DNA from: Pseudomonas sp. NC02
Lineage (GTDB): Bacteria; Pseudomonadota; Gammaproteobacteria; Pseudomonadales; Pseudomonadaceae
Direction: 5' to 3'
Assembly: GCF_002874965.1 (NCBI RefSeq)
Contig: NZ_CP025624.1
Coordinates: forward strand, 1,054,001-1,118,000
Length of the DNA stretch: 64,000 bases
The position numbers and the translations under genes are program-made. The notes below the pieces were generated by a model. The model was not told the DNA's origin, searched no databases, and saw only the letters and a program-made list of their open reading frames with translations. This document shows positions 55,299 to 63,705 of this stretch, in pieces. Position 1 is the stretch's first letter; the number at the start of each line of letters is the position of its first letter.

Positions 55299-55792
55299 AG
55301 GGCGAAGTAGCAGCGCATCGCCGCTTTATTCAGATGGCGCTTGACCGTGGCGATGGAGATCCCCAGTTCCGCGCCGATTTGCGCGTAGGTCAGGCCGTCG
55401 AGCTGGGACAGCAGGAACGCGCGTTTGACCAGGGGCGCCAGGCCATCCAGCAACTGGTCCAGCTCCATCAGGGTTTGCAGGATGATTGCCCGCTCTTCCT
55501 CCGACGGCGCCACGTGTTCGGGCATTTGTGCCAGGGCGTCGATGTAGGCGCGCTCCAGGTCCTGGCGGCGGTAATGGTTGCACAGCACACGCTTGGCGAT
55601 GGCGGTGAGGAAGGCGCGAGGTTCGATCAGCGTCGGTGTTTCCCGTGCGGTGAGCACGCGGATGAAGGTGTCCTGGGCCAGGTCGGCGGCGCTTTCCGGG
55701 CAGCCGAGCTTGCGTCGCAACCAGCCGGTGAGCCAGTGGTGATGGTCGTGGTACAGGACTTCGACGGTGTTGGACGGCTGCAACGCGCACAC
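55295..55792 (-). CDS. fecI: FecI-type ECF sigma factor
   Basis: A protein of 165 residues from a GTG at 55792, or 162 from a TTG at 55783; the TTG (MQPSNTVEVLYHDHHHWL) has GGAG eight bases before it and is at least as likely. Region 2 is SAADLAQDTFIRVLTARETP, and region 4 ends with LDGLTYAQIGAELGISIATV then KRHLNKA. FecI-type sigmas direct RNA polymerase to a siderophore-receptor promoter, here fecA. A Fur box lies about 100 bases upstream, so iron starvation is the first switch. Confidence 0.92.
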   Translation of the reverse strand: MCALQPSNTVEVLYHDHHHWLTGWLRRKLGCPESAADLAQDTFIRVLTARETPTLIEPRAFLTAIAKRVLCNHYRRQDLERAYIDALAQMPEHVAPSEEERAIILQTLMELDQLLDGLAPLVKRAFLLSQLDGLTYAQIGAELGISIATVKRHLNKAAMRCYFAL

Positions 55793-55891
55793 TCCGGCAG
55801 CATGGGCATGCTTTAGAGAACAAGAATTGTTCGCATTGTAGGGCGCGCAGGCGGGTTCGGCAATTGCCAGTGATGCGTTCTCTTTTGCTTA

Positions 55892-55906
55892 TGAGAACCT
55901 TTATCA
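55892..55906. promoter_or_regulatory. Fur box between two divergent iron-uptake operons
   Basis: On the minus strand the sequence TGATAAAGGTTCTCA matches 12 of 15 positions of the core 7-1-7 Fur motif TGATAATGATTATCA, within an AT-rich stretch in otherwise GC-rich DNA. It lies about 100 bases from fecI and 37 bases from the DUF3649 start, and could control both operons. Confidence 0.78.
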
Positions 55907-55942
55907 TTAATATTGCGTGCTGACGAACCTGGCGCCCTGTGC

Positions 55943-56245
55943 ATGAAACGCAAAACATCACTTCCCGTTTCCTACCGTCTTGCCGTGACTTCGCGGGTGC
56001 TGGCGGCTGTGGTCGGCGGTTACTTGCTGGCGTCCCTGGCCAGCGTGTGCATGACCTTGTGGCTGCCCACCAGTCGCGCCGATGCGGTGATCAGCGGCAT
56101 GCTGAGTTCGTTTGTGTTCTACCTGTTGGCGGTCATCTGGTGCTTCGCCTGTCGCACGGCCTGGCGCGCCTGGTTTGGCGTGTTGCTGCCCAGCGCGATA
56201 ATGGCCACGTTCGCCGGGTTGGCGTACTGGATGGCGCGCACATGA
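55943..56245 (+). CDS. DUF3649 family membrane protein
   Basis: A 100-residue inner-membrane protein with three hydrophobic segments (about 19-40, 47-68, 77-96): VLAAVVGGYLLASLASVCMT, GMLSSFVFYLLAVIWCFAC and the last FGVLLPSAIMATFAGLAYW. DUF3649 proteins are regularly encoded with PepSY-domain and DUF3325 proteins in iron-uptake clusters; the mechanism is unknown. It is first in the plus-strand operon under the Fur box. The stop overlaps the next gene's start (ATGA). Confidence 0.86.
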   Translation: MKRKTSLPVSYRLAVTSRVLAAVVGGYLLASLASVCMTLWLPTSRADAVISGMLSSFVFYLLAVIWCFACRTAWRAWFGVLLPSAIMATFAGLAYWMART

Positions 56246-57816
56246 AAGAGGGCTTCCGCCAGGCCATGGCCTGGTTGCACACCTGGGCCGGGCTGATCTT
56301 TGGCTGGCTGCTGTTTGCGATTTTCCTGACGGGCACCCTGTCGTATTTCAAGGACGAAATTACCCACTGGATGCAGCCCGAAGTGCAGGCGCATCCCGTC
56401 GATGACGCCCGTAGCCTGGCCGCCGCCCAAACCTATCTGCAACAACAGGCGCCCAATGCCGCGCGCTGGTTTATCACCTTGCCGAGCAGCCGTGAGCCGG
56501 GCCTGTCGGTGATGTGGCAAGACAAGGTCGACCCGGGCAAGCGCGGCAATTTCGTCGAAAAACTCCTCGATCCCGTCAGCGGCCAGCAGGTCCAGGCCCG
56601 GGAAAGCATGGGCGGCGAATTCTTCTATCGTTTCCACTTCCAGCTGCAAATGCCCTATCCGTGGGGGCGCTGGCTGTCGACCATCGCCGCGATGGTGATG
56701 TTCGTAGCGTTGATCACCGGGATCATTACCCACAAGAAAATCTTCAAGGACTTCTTCACCTTCCGTCCGCGCAAGGGCCAGCGTTCCTGGCTCGACGGGC
56801 ACAACGCCGTGGGCGTGCTGGTGTTGCCGTTCCACTTGATGATCACCTACAGCAGCCTGGTGATTTTCATGAGCATGGTAATGCCGGCGAGCATCCTCGC
56901 TTCCTACGGCAACGATACCCGTGCGTTCTTCAACGATGTGTTTCCGGCCACCGACAATGCGCCGGCCCTCGGCCAGCCGGGGCAATTGCTGCCACTGGGT
57001 CCGATGTACGAGCAGGCGCGCGAGCAATGGGCCGGCGGGCATGTCGGACGGCTGGTGGTGAATAATCCAAGCGATGTAAACGCCTCGGTCAATGTGTTCC
57101 GCGCCGGGTCGGATCGAGTGGTGCATGACTTTGGCAGCACCGTGTCATTCAACGGCACTACCGGCGAACTGTTGCGGGTGAGCGGCGAGCAGTCGCTGCC
57201 GGCGGCGATTGGTGGCAGCTTCTACGGTTTGCACATGGGCCATTTCGCCGGCCCGGTATTGCGCTGGCTGTATTTCATCTGCGGCCTCGCGGGCACGGCA
57301 ATGATCGGCACCGGGCTGGTGATGTGGCTGGGCAAGCGTCAGCTCAAGCACACCAAAACCGGTGTGCTGCCCTTTGAGCTGCGGCTGGTGGAAGTGCTGA
57401 ACATCGCCAGCATGTCCGGCTTGATGATCGCCATCGCTGCATTCTTCTGGGCCAACCGCCTGTTACCAGCCAGCTTTGCCGGGCGCTCGGACTGGGAAGT
57501 ACAAGCCTTCTTTATTGCCTGGGGCTTGAGCGTCGTGCACGCGATTGTTCGCCAGGGGCGCCGCGGCTGGGTTGAGCAATTGAGTGTGGGCGCGCTGCTG
57601 TTTATCGGCGTGCCGGTGCTCAACGCGCTGACCACGACCCAGCATTTGGGTGTGTCCCTGGCCAACGGCGACTGGGCCATGGCCGGCTTCGACCTGACGT
57701 GCCTGGGCAGCGGTGTGTTCCTCGCCTGGGCTGCCTGGAAAATGCAGCACCGCCGCGTCCCTCAGCCCAAGGCCGAACGTGCCCGGCCATTGACCCTCAA
57801 GGGCGAGGTGAACTGA
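56242..57816 (+). CDS. PepSY-associated transmembrane protein (PiuB-like iron-regulated)
   Basis: A 524-residue inner-membrane protein of the PepSY_TM family. The opening MAWLHTWAGLIFGWLLFAIFLTGTLS is the family signature. A large periplasmic region lies between about 45 and 145, and further segments lie near 150-168, 193-215, 335-360 and 380-400, with four more at the C-terminus. PiuB-like proteins are thought to reduce ferric siderophores in the periplasm; the conserved GIITHKKIFKDFFTFRP and HNAVGVLVLPFHLMITYSSL histidines could bind heme. The function is inferred from family and Fur control. Confidence 0.9.
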   Translation: MKEGFRQAMAWLHTWAGLIFGWLLFAIFLTGTLSYFKDEITHWMQPEVQAHPVDDARSLAAAQTYLQQQAPNAARWFITLPSSREPGLSVMWQDKVDPGKRGNFVEKLLDPVSGQQVQARESMGGEFFYRFHFQLQMPYPWGRWLSTIAAMVMFVALITGIITHKKIFKDFFTFRPRKGQRSWLDGHNAVGVLVLPFHLMITYSSLVIFMSMVMPASILASYGNDTRAFFNDVFPATDNAPALGQPGQLLPLGPMYEQAREQWAGGHVGRLVVNNPSDVNASVNVFRAGSDRVVHDFGSTVSFNGTTGELLRVSGEQSLPAAIGGSFYGLHMGHFAGPVLRWLYFICGLAGTAMIGTGLVMWLGKRQLKHTKTGVLPFELRLVEVLNIASMSGLMIAIAAFFWANRLLPASFAGRSDWEVQAFFIAWGLSVVHAIVRQGRRGWVEQLSVGALLFIGVPVLNALTTTQHLGVSLANGDWAMAGFDLTCLGSGVFLAWAAWKMQHRRVPQPKAERARPLTLKGEVN

Positions 57817-58143
57817 ATGCTCCTGGCGCTATTGCTGTGTTACGCAGGGTTTACCGCGTTGTGCCTGTCCATGGACCGGCACCATGGCGAACTGCTGCAC
57901 AGTAAACCTTCGCCTCGTCGGCGCCTGGGTTTGCGCGTGGGCGGCTGGCTGCTGTTGATTGTCTCGATCTGGCCGGCGGTGCTCGCGACCGGGTGGAGCC
58001 AGGGGTTGGTGGAGTGGTGCGCGGTCTTGATGCTCAGCGGGTTGTTGCTGGTGTTGCTGTTGCCGTATCGGCCAAGGCTGGCCTTGATCCTGGCGGGCCT
58101 CGGCCTGCTGGCCAGTCCGGTTGCGGCCTTCGCGACCCTTTGA
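57817..58143 (+). CDS. DUF3325 family membrane protein
   Basis: A 108-residue protein with three hydrophobic segments (1-18, 40-60, 66-104). The LCLSMDRHHGELLHSKPSP block near residue 16 is the family mark, with paired histidines. It directly follows the PepSY gene with no gap, and the DUF3649/PepSY/DUF3325 trio forms a unit seen in many iron-uptake loci. Function is unknown. Confidence 0.87.
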   Translation: MLLALLLCYAGFTALCLSMDRHHGELLHSKPSPRRRLGLRVGGWLLLIVSIWPAVLATGWSQGLVEWCAVLMLSGLLLVLLLPYRPRLALILAGLGLLASPVAAFATL

Positions 58144-58154
58144 GTCCACCGTTG

Positions 58155-58715
58155 ATGATCACCACGCCCCCCGAACATCCAGAGCAGCACGCAGACGCGG
58201 CGGGCGGACGGGCGCATTTCCTGCAGGTGTTCCTGTCCCAGCGCTCGCAGATGGAAGCGCTGGTCAGCCGCCGCGTGGGCTGCCGTGCGACGGCGGCGGA
58301 CCTGGTGCAGGATTTGTTCCTGCGCTTCTGGCGCCGGCCGCTGGTGCAGGTCGAGGAGCTCAGCACCTACCTGCTGCGCTGCGCCGGCAATATCGCCATC
58401 GACCACCTGCGCAGCGAAGGCGCCCGGGTGCGCAGCAGCGAAGGCTGGCTGCCGGAACAACAGGATAACCAGGGCTGCGAACCCCAGGCCGCGCTGGAGG
58501 CGGGCAATGATCTGCGTCACGTTGAAGCAGCCTTGCGCAGCCTGCCGGAACGTACCCGGCAGATTTTCCTGCTCAACCGCATCCATGGCCGCAAGTACGC
58601 GGAAATCGCCAAGGCCATGGGCCTGTCCCAAAGCGCCGTGGAAAAACATATGATGCGTGCCCTCGAAGCCTGCAAGGCCAGCCTTCGTGAACCATCGCCA
58701 AGGAAAGCCCCGTGA
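58155..58715 (+). CDS. ECF sigma factor, FecI-type (second copy)
   Basis: A 186-residue ECF sigma factor. Region 2 is CRATAADLVQDLFLRFWRRP then LSTYLLRCAGNIAIDHLRSE; region 4 is SLPERTRQIFLLNRIHGRKY followed by AEIAKAMGLSQSAVEKHMM. It lies 11 bases after the DUF3325 gene and overlaps fecR2 by four bases. It should serve the downstream TonB receptor promoter. Compared with the first FecI it is longer at the N-terminus, and the two sequences are clearly different subfamilies, so cross-talk is unlikely. Confidence 0.92.
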   Translation: MITTPPEHPEQHADAAGGRAHFLQVFLSQRSQMEALVSRRVGCRATAADLVQDLFLRFWRRPLVQVEELSTYLLRCAGNIAIDHLRSEGARVRSSEGWLPEQQDNQGCEPQAALEAGNDLRHVEAALRSLPERTRQIFLLNRIHGRKYAEIAKAMGLSQSAVEKHMMRALEACKASLREPSPRKAP

Positions 58716-59701
58716 ACGCCACTGCCCGCGTCACCCCGACGCCCGACCAGGAACAGGCCGCACTGGCCTGGTTGAGCCTGTTGCATGACCAACCCAGCAG
58801 TGGCGACCAGGCCACGTTCAGCCGTTGGCTGCGGGCCGATCCTGCGCATGTGGAAGCCTACGCCCAGGCCCAGGTGCTGTGGGAATTGAGTGAAGTACCG
58901 GCCAGAACGTTGGCGGATGAGGATGCCCTGGCGCTGCAGGGTTACTTGAACGCGATGAATACCTCGAAACGCTCCAGCGTGCGGCGCTGGTCTGGCGCCC
59001 TGGCCATGGCCGCCTGCCTGCTGGTGATGATCTCGATGGGCGCCGGCTGGCAGCCGTCACGCTGGGTCGATGACTTCGGCGCGGATTACGTCACCGCGCC
59101 GGGTGAGGTGAAGACCGTGACCCTGGCCGATCAAAGCCAGGTCACCCTGGACGCCGACAGTGCGATCGCAGTGGATTTCAAGCATGGCGAGCGCCATATC
59201 CAGCTACGCCGTGGCGCCGGTTTTTTCAGTGTGACCCACACTGGCGAATCCTTTGTGGTCGAGGCCGGCAGCGGCGAAGCACGGGTGCTCGGCACGCAGT
59301 TTGAGGTGCGCCTGCAACCGGCAGGTGCGCAGGTGACGGTGTTGTCCGGTCGGGTTGGGGTAACGCCGTCGAAGTATGCTCAGCAACAGATTCTGACGGC
59401 CGGCCAGCAAGTGGCCTATGCCGACGGTGTCGCCGATGAGCTGCACGCGGTCGACAGCGAGTCGCGCCTGGCCTGGCGCGATGGTTGGCTCAACTACTAC
59501 AAGGCGCCGCTGGCCGATGTGGTGCAAGACCTCGGCCGCTACTATCCGGGGCGCATTCTGCTGCTCAACGAAGACCTCGGCGCCCGGCGTGTCAGCGGCA
59601 GTTTCCCGAGCAAGGACCCCCAGGCGGTGCTCAATGCGTTGCAGGCGGTCTTGGGGTTTGAACAACACTCGCTGCTCGGTCGGATGATCGTATTGCGCTA
59701 G
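58712..59701 (+). CDS. FecR-type sigma regulator (second copy)
   Basis: A 329-residue single-span protein: cytoplasmic DUF4880 part (about 10-60, AALAWLSLLHDQPSSGDQAT and FSRWLRADPAHVEAYAQA), transmembrane ALAMAACLLVMISMGAG (about 95-112), then the periplasmic FecR domain with TAPGEVKTVTLADQSQVTLD and a C-terminal STN-like part (ADVVQDLGRYYPGRILLLNE). The start is GTG inside the sigma gene's end. A hairpin without T-run follows at 59708. Confidence 0.92.
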   Translation: MNATARVTPTPDQEQAALAWLSLLHDQPSSGDQATFSRWLRADPAHVEAYAQAQVLWELSEVPARTLADEDALALQGYLNAMNTSKRSSVRRWSGALAMAACLLVMISMGAGWQPSRWVDDFGADYVTAPGEVKTVTLADQSQVTLDADSAIAVDFKHGERHIQLRRGAGFFSVTHTGESFVVEAGSGEARVLGTQFEVRLQPAGAQVTVLSGRVGVTPSKYAQQQILTAGQQVAYADGVADELHAVDSESRLAWRDGWLNYYKAPLADVVQDLGRYYPGRILLLNEDLGARRVSGSFPSKDPQAVLNALQAVLGFEQHSLLGRMIVLR

Positions 59702-59707
59702 ATACAG

Positions 59708-59734
59708 AGCGCTACGCCGCAATGGCGTGGCGCT
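59708..59734 (+). other. Hairpin after the second fecR
   Basis: AGCGCTACGCC pairs with GGCGTGGCGCT around GCAAT with one T-G pair. No T-run follows, so it may slow or stabilise rather than end transcription, possibly separating the regulatory genes from the receptor transcript. The rest of the gap to 59974 must hold the receptor promoter; GTAAC-N6-GTTAC at 59833-59848 is the only other symmetric site seen. Confidence 0.45.
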
Positions 59735-59974
59735 GTCATTACTTGCACCACCTTCCCTTGAAAATCCCCATGCCTTGGCACATCCGTGTGTGTGGACCTT
59801 TCATTTAACCTTCATCGCAATCGCCAAAACCTGTAACCAAATCGTTACGTGATGCACGGATGATCCTCGGATTCCTGAGCAGGTGGTCAGGAAGATTGGC
59901 GGCGCTGTTCACCCGGCCGAGATCGCCAATACCTCCCCCATAACAACAGATAGATGCATGTAAGGGATCTACTC

Positions 59975-62215
59975 GTGACCTACAACAAACTCTATGCCCT
60001 GCTTTTAGCATCGGGCCTGGGCGGCTTTGCGCCGCTGGTTTTGGCAGACGATTCCCAGGATGTCGGTTCGGTGCACGTCGCCGGCGAACGTACCCTGGGC
60101 ACCGGCCACATGATTCAGGAAGAAAGTGCCAAGGCCCGGTCCACGGTGACCAAGGAAGCCATGGATGAAATGTCCCCGACGGCCAACGCCATCGACAAGC
60201 TCAAGTACACCCCGGGCATCAACGTTTCCAACGACGACGCCAGCGGCATGAGCGGCACCAGTTTCACCATGCGCGGCATGAACTCCGACCAGGTCGGGGT
60301 TTCCATGGACGGCGTGCCGATCAACGACTCCGGCAGCTACGGTGTTTACGCCAACCAATTGGGCGACCCGGAAAACGTCGGCGAAGTATTTGTCACCCAG
60401 GGCTCCTCGGAAGCGGACGGCCCGCACATTGGTTCCAGCGGCGGCAACATCGGCATGGTCACGATCCGGCCGACCAAAGAGCCAGGCTTGTTCGTCAAAC
60501 AATCCATGGGTTCGAACAACCTGACAAAGTCCTTCGCCCGTATCAACACCGGCGACCTCGGCGGCTTCAAGACCTGGGTGTCGGCCTCTCACACCGAGGG
60601 CGACAAGTGGCGCGGCAAGGGCACCTTGCGGGGCGACAAGGTGGAGTGGAGCACGCTGTTCGAAGACGACAACGGCAACACCAGCAACTTCACCATGAAG
60701 TACAACACCCAGGAAAACTACAACTACAACACCCTGAGCAAGAGCCAGTTCCAGCAACAGGGCCGCCGCCTGGATTACGCGGAAACGCCGGTCTACAAGA
60801 ACGGATTGCTGTCGTCTTCCTACAAGCTCAACCGCAACCCATTTGAAAGTGTCATGACCACCTTCACCCAGCGCTGGCGCCTGCGTGATGACCTGGCCCT
60901 GACGGTTGCGCCTTACTACTACTGGGGCAACGGCGGCAGTTTCAGCGGCCAGACCGCGACCAACCTGGGGCCGAAATCCGACAAGGCCGGTAACTACGAC
61001 CTGGGTAACCTCCAGTCGGCCAACTACTACCGGCCGTCGTGGACCGAAACCTGGCGCCCTGGCGTCACAGTCAAAATGAAATGGGACATCAACGAGGAGC
61101 ACAGCCTGGATTACGGTTACTGGTACGAGCGCGCTCGCCAGCGCCAGACCCAGCCGTATATCGGGATCAACAGCGAAGGTGCACCAGACGACATCTGGGG
61201 TGATTACAACAGCGGCGGCCAGGTGGTCGACAAGAACGGCAAGACCGTCCAGGGCCGTCACCAGTACACCGTGACCCCGGCCCAGAAACTATGGGTGCAG
61301 GACAGCTGGCAAGCCACGCCAGACCTGAGCTTTGTCGGCGGGTTGGCGTACCAGTACGTCGAGCGTGACGGCGACAACCTCGGTAGCCTGTACGACAAGC
61401 CGGAAAAGCGTAACGCCCGCTACCATCAGTTCCTGCCGAACTTCAGCGCCAAGTACCAGGTCGACGAGAGCAACCAGGCGTTCTACAACGTCACTCGCAA
61501 CATGCGCACACCGCAGAACTACGTGCTGTACAACAAGGGTGACTCGCTCAACCTCAACCCCGAGCTGAGCTGGAACCAGGAGCTGGGCTGGCGCTACACC
61601 GAAGAGAAAATGGCCCTGAGCGCCACCCTGTTCTACATCACCTTCAAGGACCGTCAGCTGTCGACCACCGACTTGAACGGTGACTACGTGATGGCCAACG
61701 TCGGTGACGTGACCAACAAAGGCCTGGAGTTGGAGTGGAGCGGCCTGCTGCCGTACAACTTCAACTACTACGCGTCGTACACCTATACCAAGTCCGAGCA
61801 GCAGGACGACTTTGTCAGCAAGAACGTGTTGTTGCCGACCAAGGGCAACCAGTTGGCCAACGTGCCGGAAAACATGCTCAACCTGGTGTTTGGTTACGAC
61901 GACAAGCGCTACTACGGCAACATTGCCGGCAAGTATGTCGGGGCCTTCTACGGTGATTTGACCAACAACGAGAAAATCTCCGGGCGCACCGTGTTCGACC
62001 TCAACGCCGGTATCTACCTGCCGGTGGACAAGAAGGTCTTCAAGTCGGCCGCGCTGCGCTTCTCGATGCTCAATGTATTTGATAAGGAATACTTGAGCTC
62101 GGCGCGCACCGTGTCGTTCAACTCGGCGCCGGTGAATGGCCTGGCGGCCAGTTCGGCGTATTACAACGTGGGTGAAGAGCGTACGGCGATGGTTTCCCTG
62201 GAGGCCAATTTCTAA
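59975..62215 (+). CDS. TonB-dependent receptor without N-terminal signalling domain
   Basis: A 746-residue outer-membrane receptor. The signal peptide ends FAPLVLA, before DDSQDVGSVHVAGE, whose start may serve as the TonB box. The plug follows immediately (KARSTVTKEAMDEMSPTANA, YTPGINVSNDD, VSMDGVPINDSGSYGVYANQ), then the barrel, ending VSLEANF. There is no STN domain between signal peptide and plug, which is unusual behind an ECF sigma/FecR pair. The GTG at 59975 is chosen: AAGGGA lies eight bases before it, and it gives a clean signal peptide; an ATG at 59954 adds seven residues and lacks a ribosome site. The ligand is unknown. Confidence 0.9.
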   Translation: MTYNKLYALLLASGLGGFAPLVLADDSQDVGSVHVAGERTLGTGHMIQEESAKARSTVTKEAMDEMSPTANAIDKLKYTPGINVSNDDASGMSGTSFTMRGMNSDQVGVSMDGVPINDSGSYGVYANQLGDPENVGEVFVTQGSSEADGPHIGSSGGNIGMVTIRPTKEPGLFVKQSMGSNNLTKSFARINTGDLGGFKTWVSASHTEGDKWRGKGTLRGDKVEWSTLFEDDNGNTSNFTMKYNTQENYNYNTLSKSQFQQQGRRLDYAETPVYKNGLLSSSYKLNRNPFESVMTTFTQRWRLRDDLALTVAPYYYWGNGGSFSGQTATNLGPKSDKAGNYDLGNLQSANYYRPSWTETWRPGVTVKMKWDINEEHSLDYGYWYERARQRQTQPYIGINSEGAPDDIWGDYNSGGQVVDKNGKTVQGRHQYTVTPAQKLWVQDSWQATPDLSFVGGLAYQYVERDGDNLGSLYDKPEKRNARYHQFLPNFSAKYQVDESNQAFYNVTRNMRTPQNYVLYNKGDSLNLNPELSWNQELGWRYTEEKMALSATLFYITFKDRQLSTTDLNGDYVMANVGDVTNKGLELEWSGLLPYNFNYYASYTYTKSEQQDDFVSKNVLLPTKGNQLANVPENMLNLVFGYDDKRYYGNIAGKYVGAFYGDLTNNEKISGRTVFDLNAGIYLPVDKKVFKSAALRFSMLNVFDKEYLSSARTVSFNSAPVNGLAASSAYYNVGEERTAMVSLEANF

Positions 62216-62231
62216 CGCGTACGCAAACCCA

Positions 62232-62324
62232 ATGTGGGAGCGGGCTTGCTCGCGAAAGCGGTGGGTCAGTCGCCAGATGTATTGACTGAACCAGCGCATT
62301 CGCGAGCAAGCCCGCTCCCACATT
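62232..62324. repeat. REP doublet (inverted pair)
   Basis: Inverted REP cores with spacer arms GGTCAGTCGCC and ATTGACTGAACC, between the convergent receptor and glutaredoxin genes. Confidence 0.92.
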
Positions 62325-62350
62325 TGATCTGCGGTATTTTACAGAGTGAG

Positions 62351-62701
62351 TTACTTCAGCGCCGCCATGATCGCTTCAGGGTTGTAGTCGCGAATCAGCG
62401 TGCCGTTCACGTCCACAAACGGAATCCCGCCGCCCCCCAACGCCTCGTACGCCTTGCGCGCCTGGGCGTCCTTCTCGATATCAAACGCCTGGTAGGGAAT
62501 CCCCTTGGAATCCAGAAAGCGCCGGATCTGTTTGCAGTAGCCGCACCACTCGGTGGAATACAGCACCACGCGCGCTGCCGCGCGTGTCTGCTCCGGCACC
62601 ACCTGGGAGGGGTTGAACAACCGCTCGATCTTGCCCCAGTTCTGGAAAACCACCACCACCAGCAACACCAGCAGGACTTTCTTCAGAACCCCGCCCAGCA
62701 T
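62351..62701 (-). CDS. Membrane-anchored glutaredoxin-like protein
   Basis: A 116-residue protein with an N-terminal hydrophobic anchor (VLKKVLLVLLVVVVFQNW, residues 5-22) followed by a glutaredoxin fold. The redox motif is CGYC in YSTEWCGYCKQI (about residues 52-55), and GGIPFVDVNGTLI supplies the cis-proline. Whether the redox domain faces cytosol or periplasm cannot be told; the K-rich flank before the anchor favours an N-in, periplasmic-domain topology. Its start overlaps the yejK stop by one base (TGATG). Confidence 0.9.
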   Translation of the reverse strand: MLGGVLKKVLLVLLVVVVFQNWGKIERLFNPSQVVPEQTRAAARVVLYSTEWCGYCKQIRRFLDSKGIPYQAFDIEKDAQARKAYEALGGGGIPFVDVNGTLIRDYNPEAIMAALK

Positions 62702-63705
62702 CAGTTGCGACGCTTGAGCTGGTCGGTCAACTGGGTCGGCAGGCCCTTGATGATCAAGGTGCCGGCGGCTTCGTCGTATTCGATCTTGTCGCCCAGCAGG
62801 TGCGCTTCAAAGCTGATGGACAAGCCTTCGGCACGCCCGGTGAAACGGCGGAACTGGTTGAGGGTGCGTTTATCCGCCGGGATTTCCGGCGACAGGCCGT
62901 AGTCCTTGTTGCGGATGTGATCGTAGAAGGCTTTTGGCCGATCTTCATCGATTAACCCGGACAGCTCTTCCAGGCCCATCGGCTCGCCGAGCTTGGCCTG
63001 GCTGCTGGCGTAGTCCACCAGGGTCTTGGTTTTCTCGCGGGCGGACTCGTCCGGCAGATCCTCGCTTTCAACGAAGTCGCTGAAGGCCTTGAGCAGGGTA
63101 CGGGTTTCGCCCGGACCGTCGACGCCTTCCTGGCAGCCGATAAAGTCGCGGAAGTACTCCGAGACCTTCTTGCCGTTCTTGCCCTTGATAAAGGAGATGT
63201 ATTGCTTGGACTGCTTGTTGTTCTGCCACTCGGACACGTTGATCCGCGCTGCGAGGTGCAGTTGGCCAAGGTCGAGGTGGCGCGACGGCGTCACGTCCAG
63301 CTGGTCGGTCACGGCCACGCCTTCGCTGTGGTGCAGCAGGGCGATCGCCAGGTAATCGGTCATGCCCTGTTGATAGTGGGCAAACAGCACGTGGCCGCCG
63401 ATGGAGAGGTTGGACTCCTCCATCAGCTTCTGCAGGTGTTCCACGGCAATACGGCTGAAGGCGGTGAAATCCTTGCCACCGTCGAAATATTCCTTCAACC
63501 AGCCACTGAACGGATGCGCGCCGGACTCGGCATGGAAAAAGCCCCAGGCCTTGCCTTGTTTGGCGTTGTAGCTCTCGTTGAGGTCGGCGAGCATGTTCTC
63601 GATCGCTGCCGACTCGGCAAGCTCGGAGTCGCGGGCGTGGAGAACTGCGGGTGTGCCGTCGGGTTTTTTGTCGATCAGGTGGACGATGCAATGACGGATC
63701 GGCAT
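62701..63705 (-). CDS. yejK: Nucleoid-associated protein YejK/NdpA
   Basis: A 334-residue DNA-associated protein of the NdpA family. Recognisable are [40 protein letters not shown] and the [21 protein letters not shown] block, followed by the C-terminal [20 protein letters not shown]. In E. coli it sits on nucleoids and is linked with topoisomerase activity; the exact role is unclear. Length is normal. It forms a two-gene unit with the glutaredoxin-like gene. Confidence 0.94.
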   Translation of the reverse strand: MPIRHCIVHLIDKKPDGTPAVLHARDSELAESAAIENMLADLNESYNAKQGKAWGFFHAESGAHPFSGWLKEYFDGGKDFTAFSRIAVEHLQKLMEESNLSIGGHVLFAHYQQGMTDYLAIALLHHSEGVAVTDQLDVTPSRHLDLGQLHLAARINVSEWQNNKQSKQYISFIKGKNGKKVSEYFRDFIGCQEGVDGPGETRTLLKAFSDFVESEDLPDESAREKTKTLVDYASSQAKLGEPMGLEELSGLIDEDRPKAFYDHIRNKDYGLSPEIPADKRTLNQFRRFTGRAEGLSISFEAHLLGDKIEYDEAAGTLIIKGLPTQLTDQLKRRN

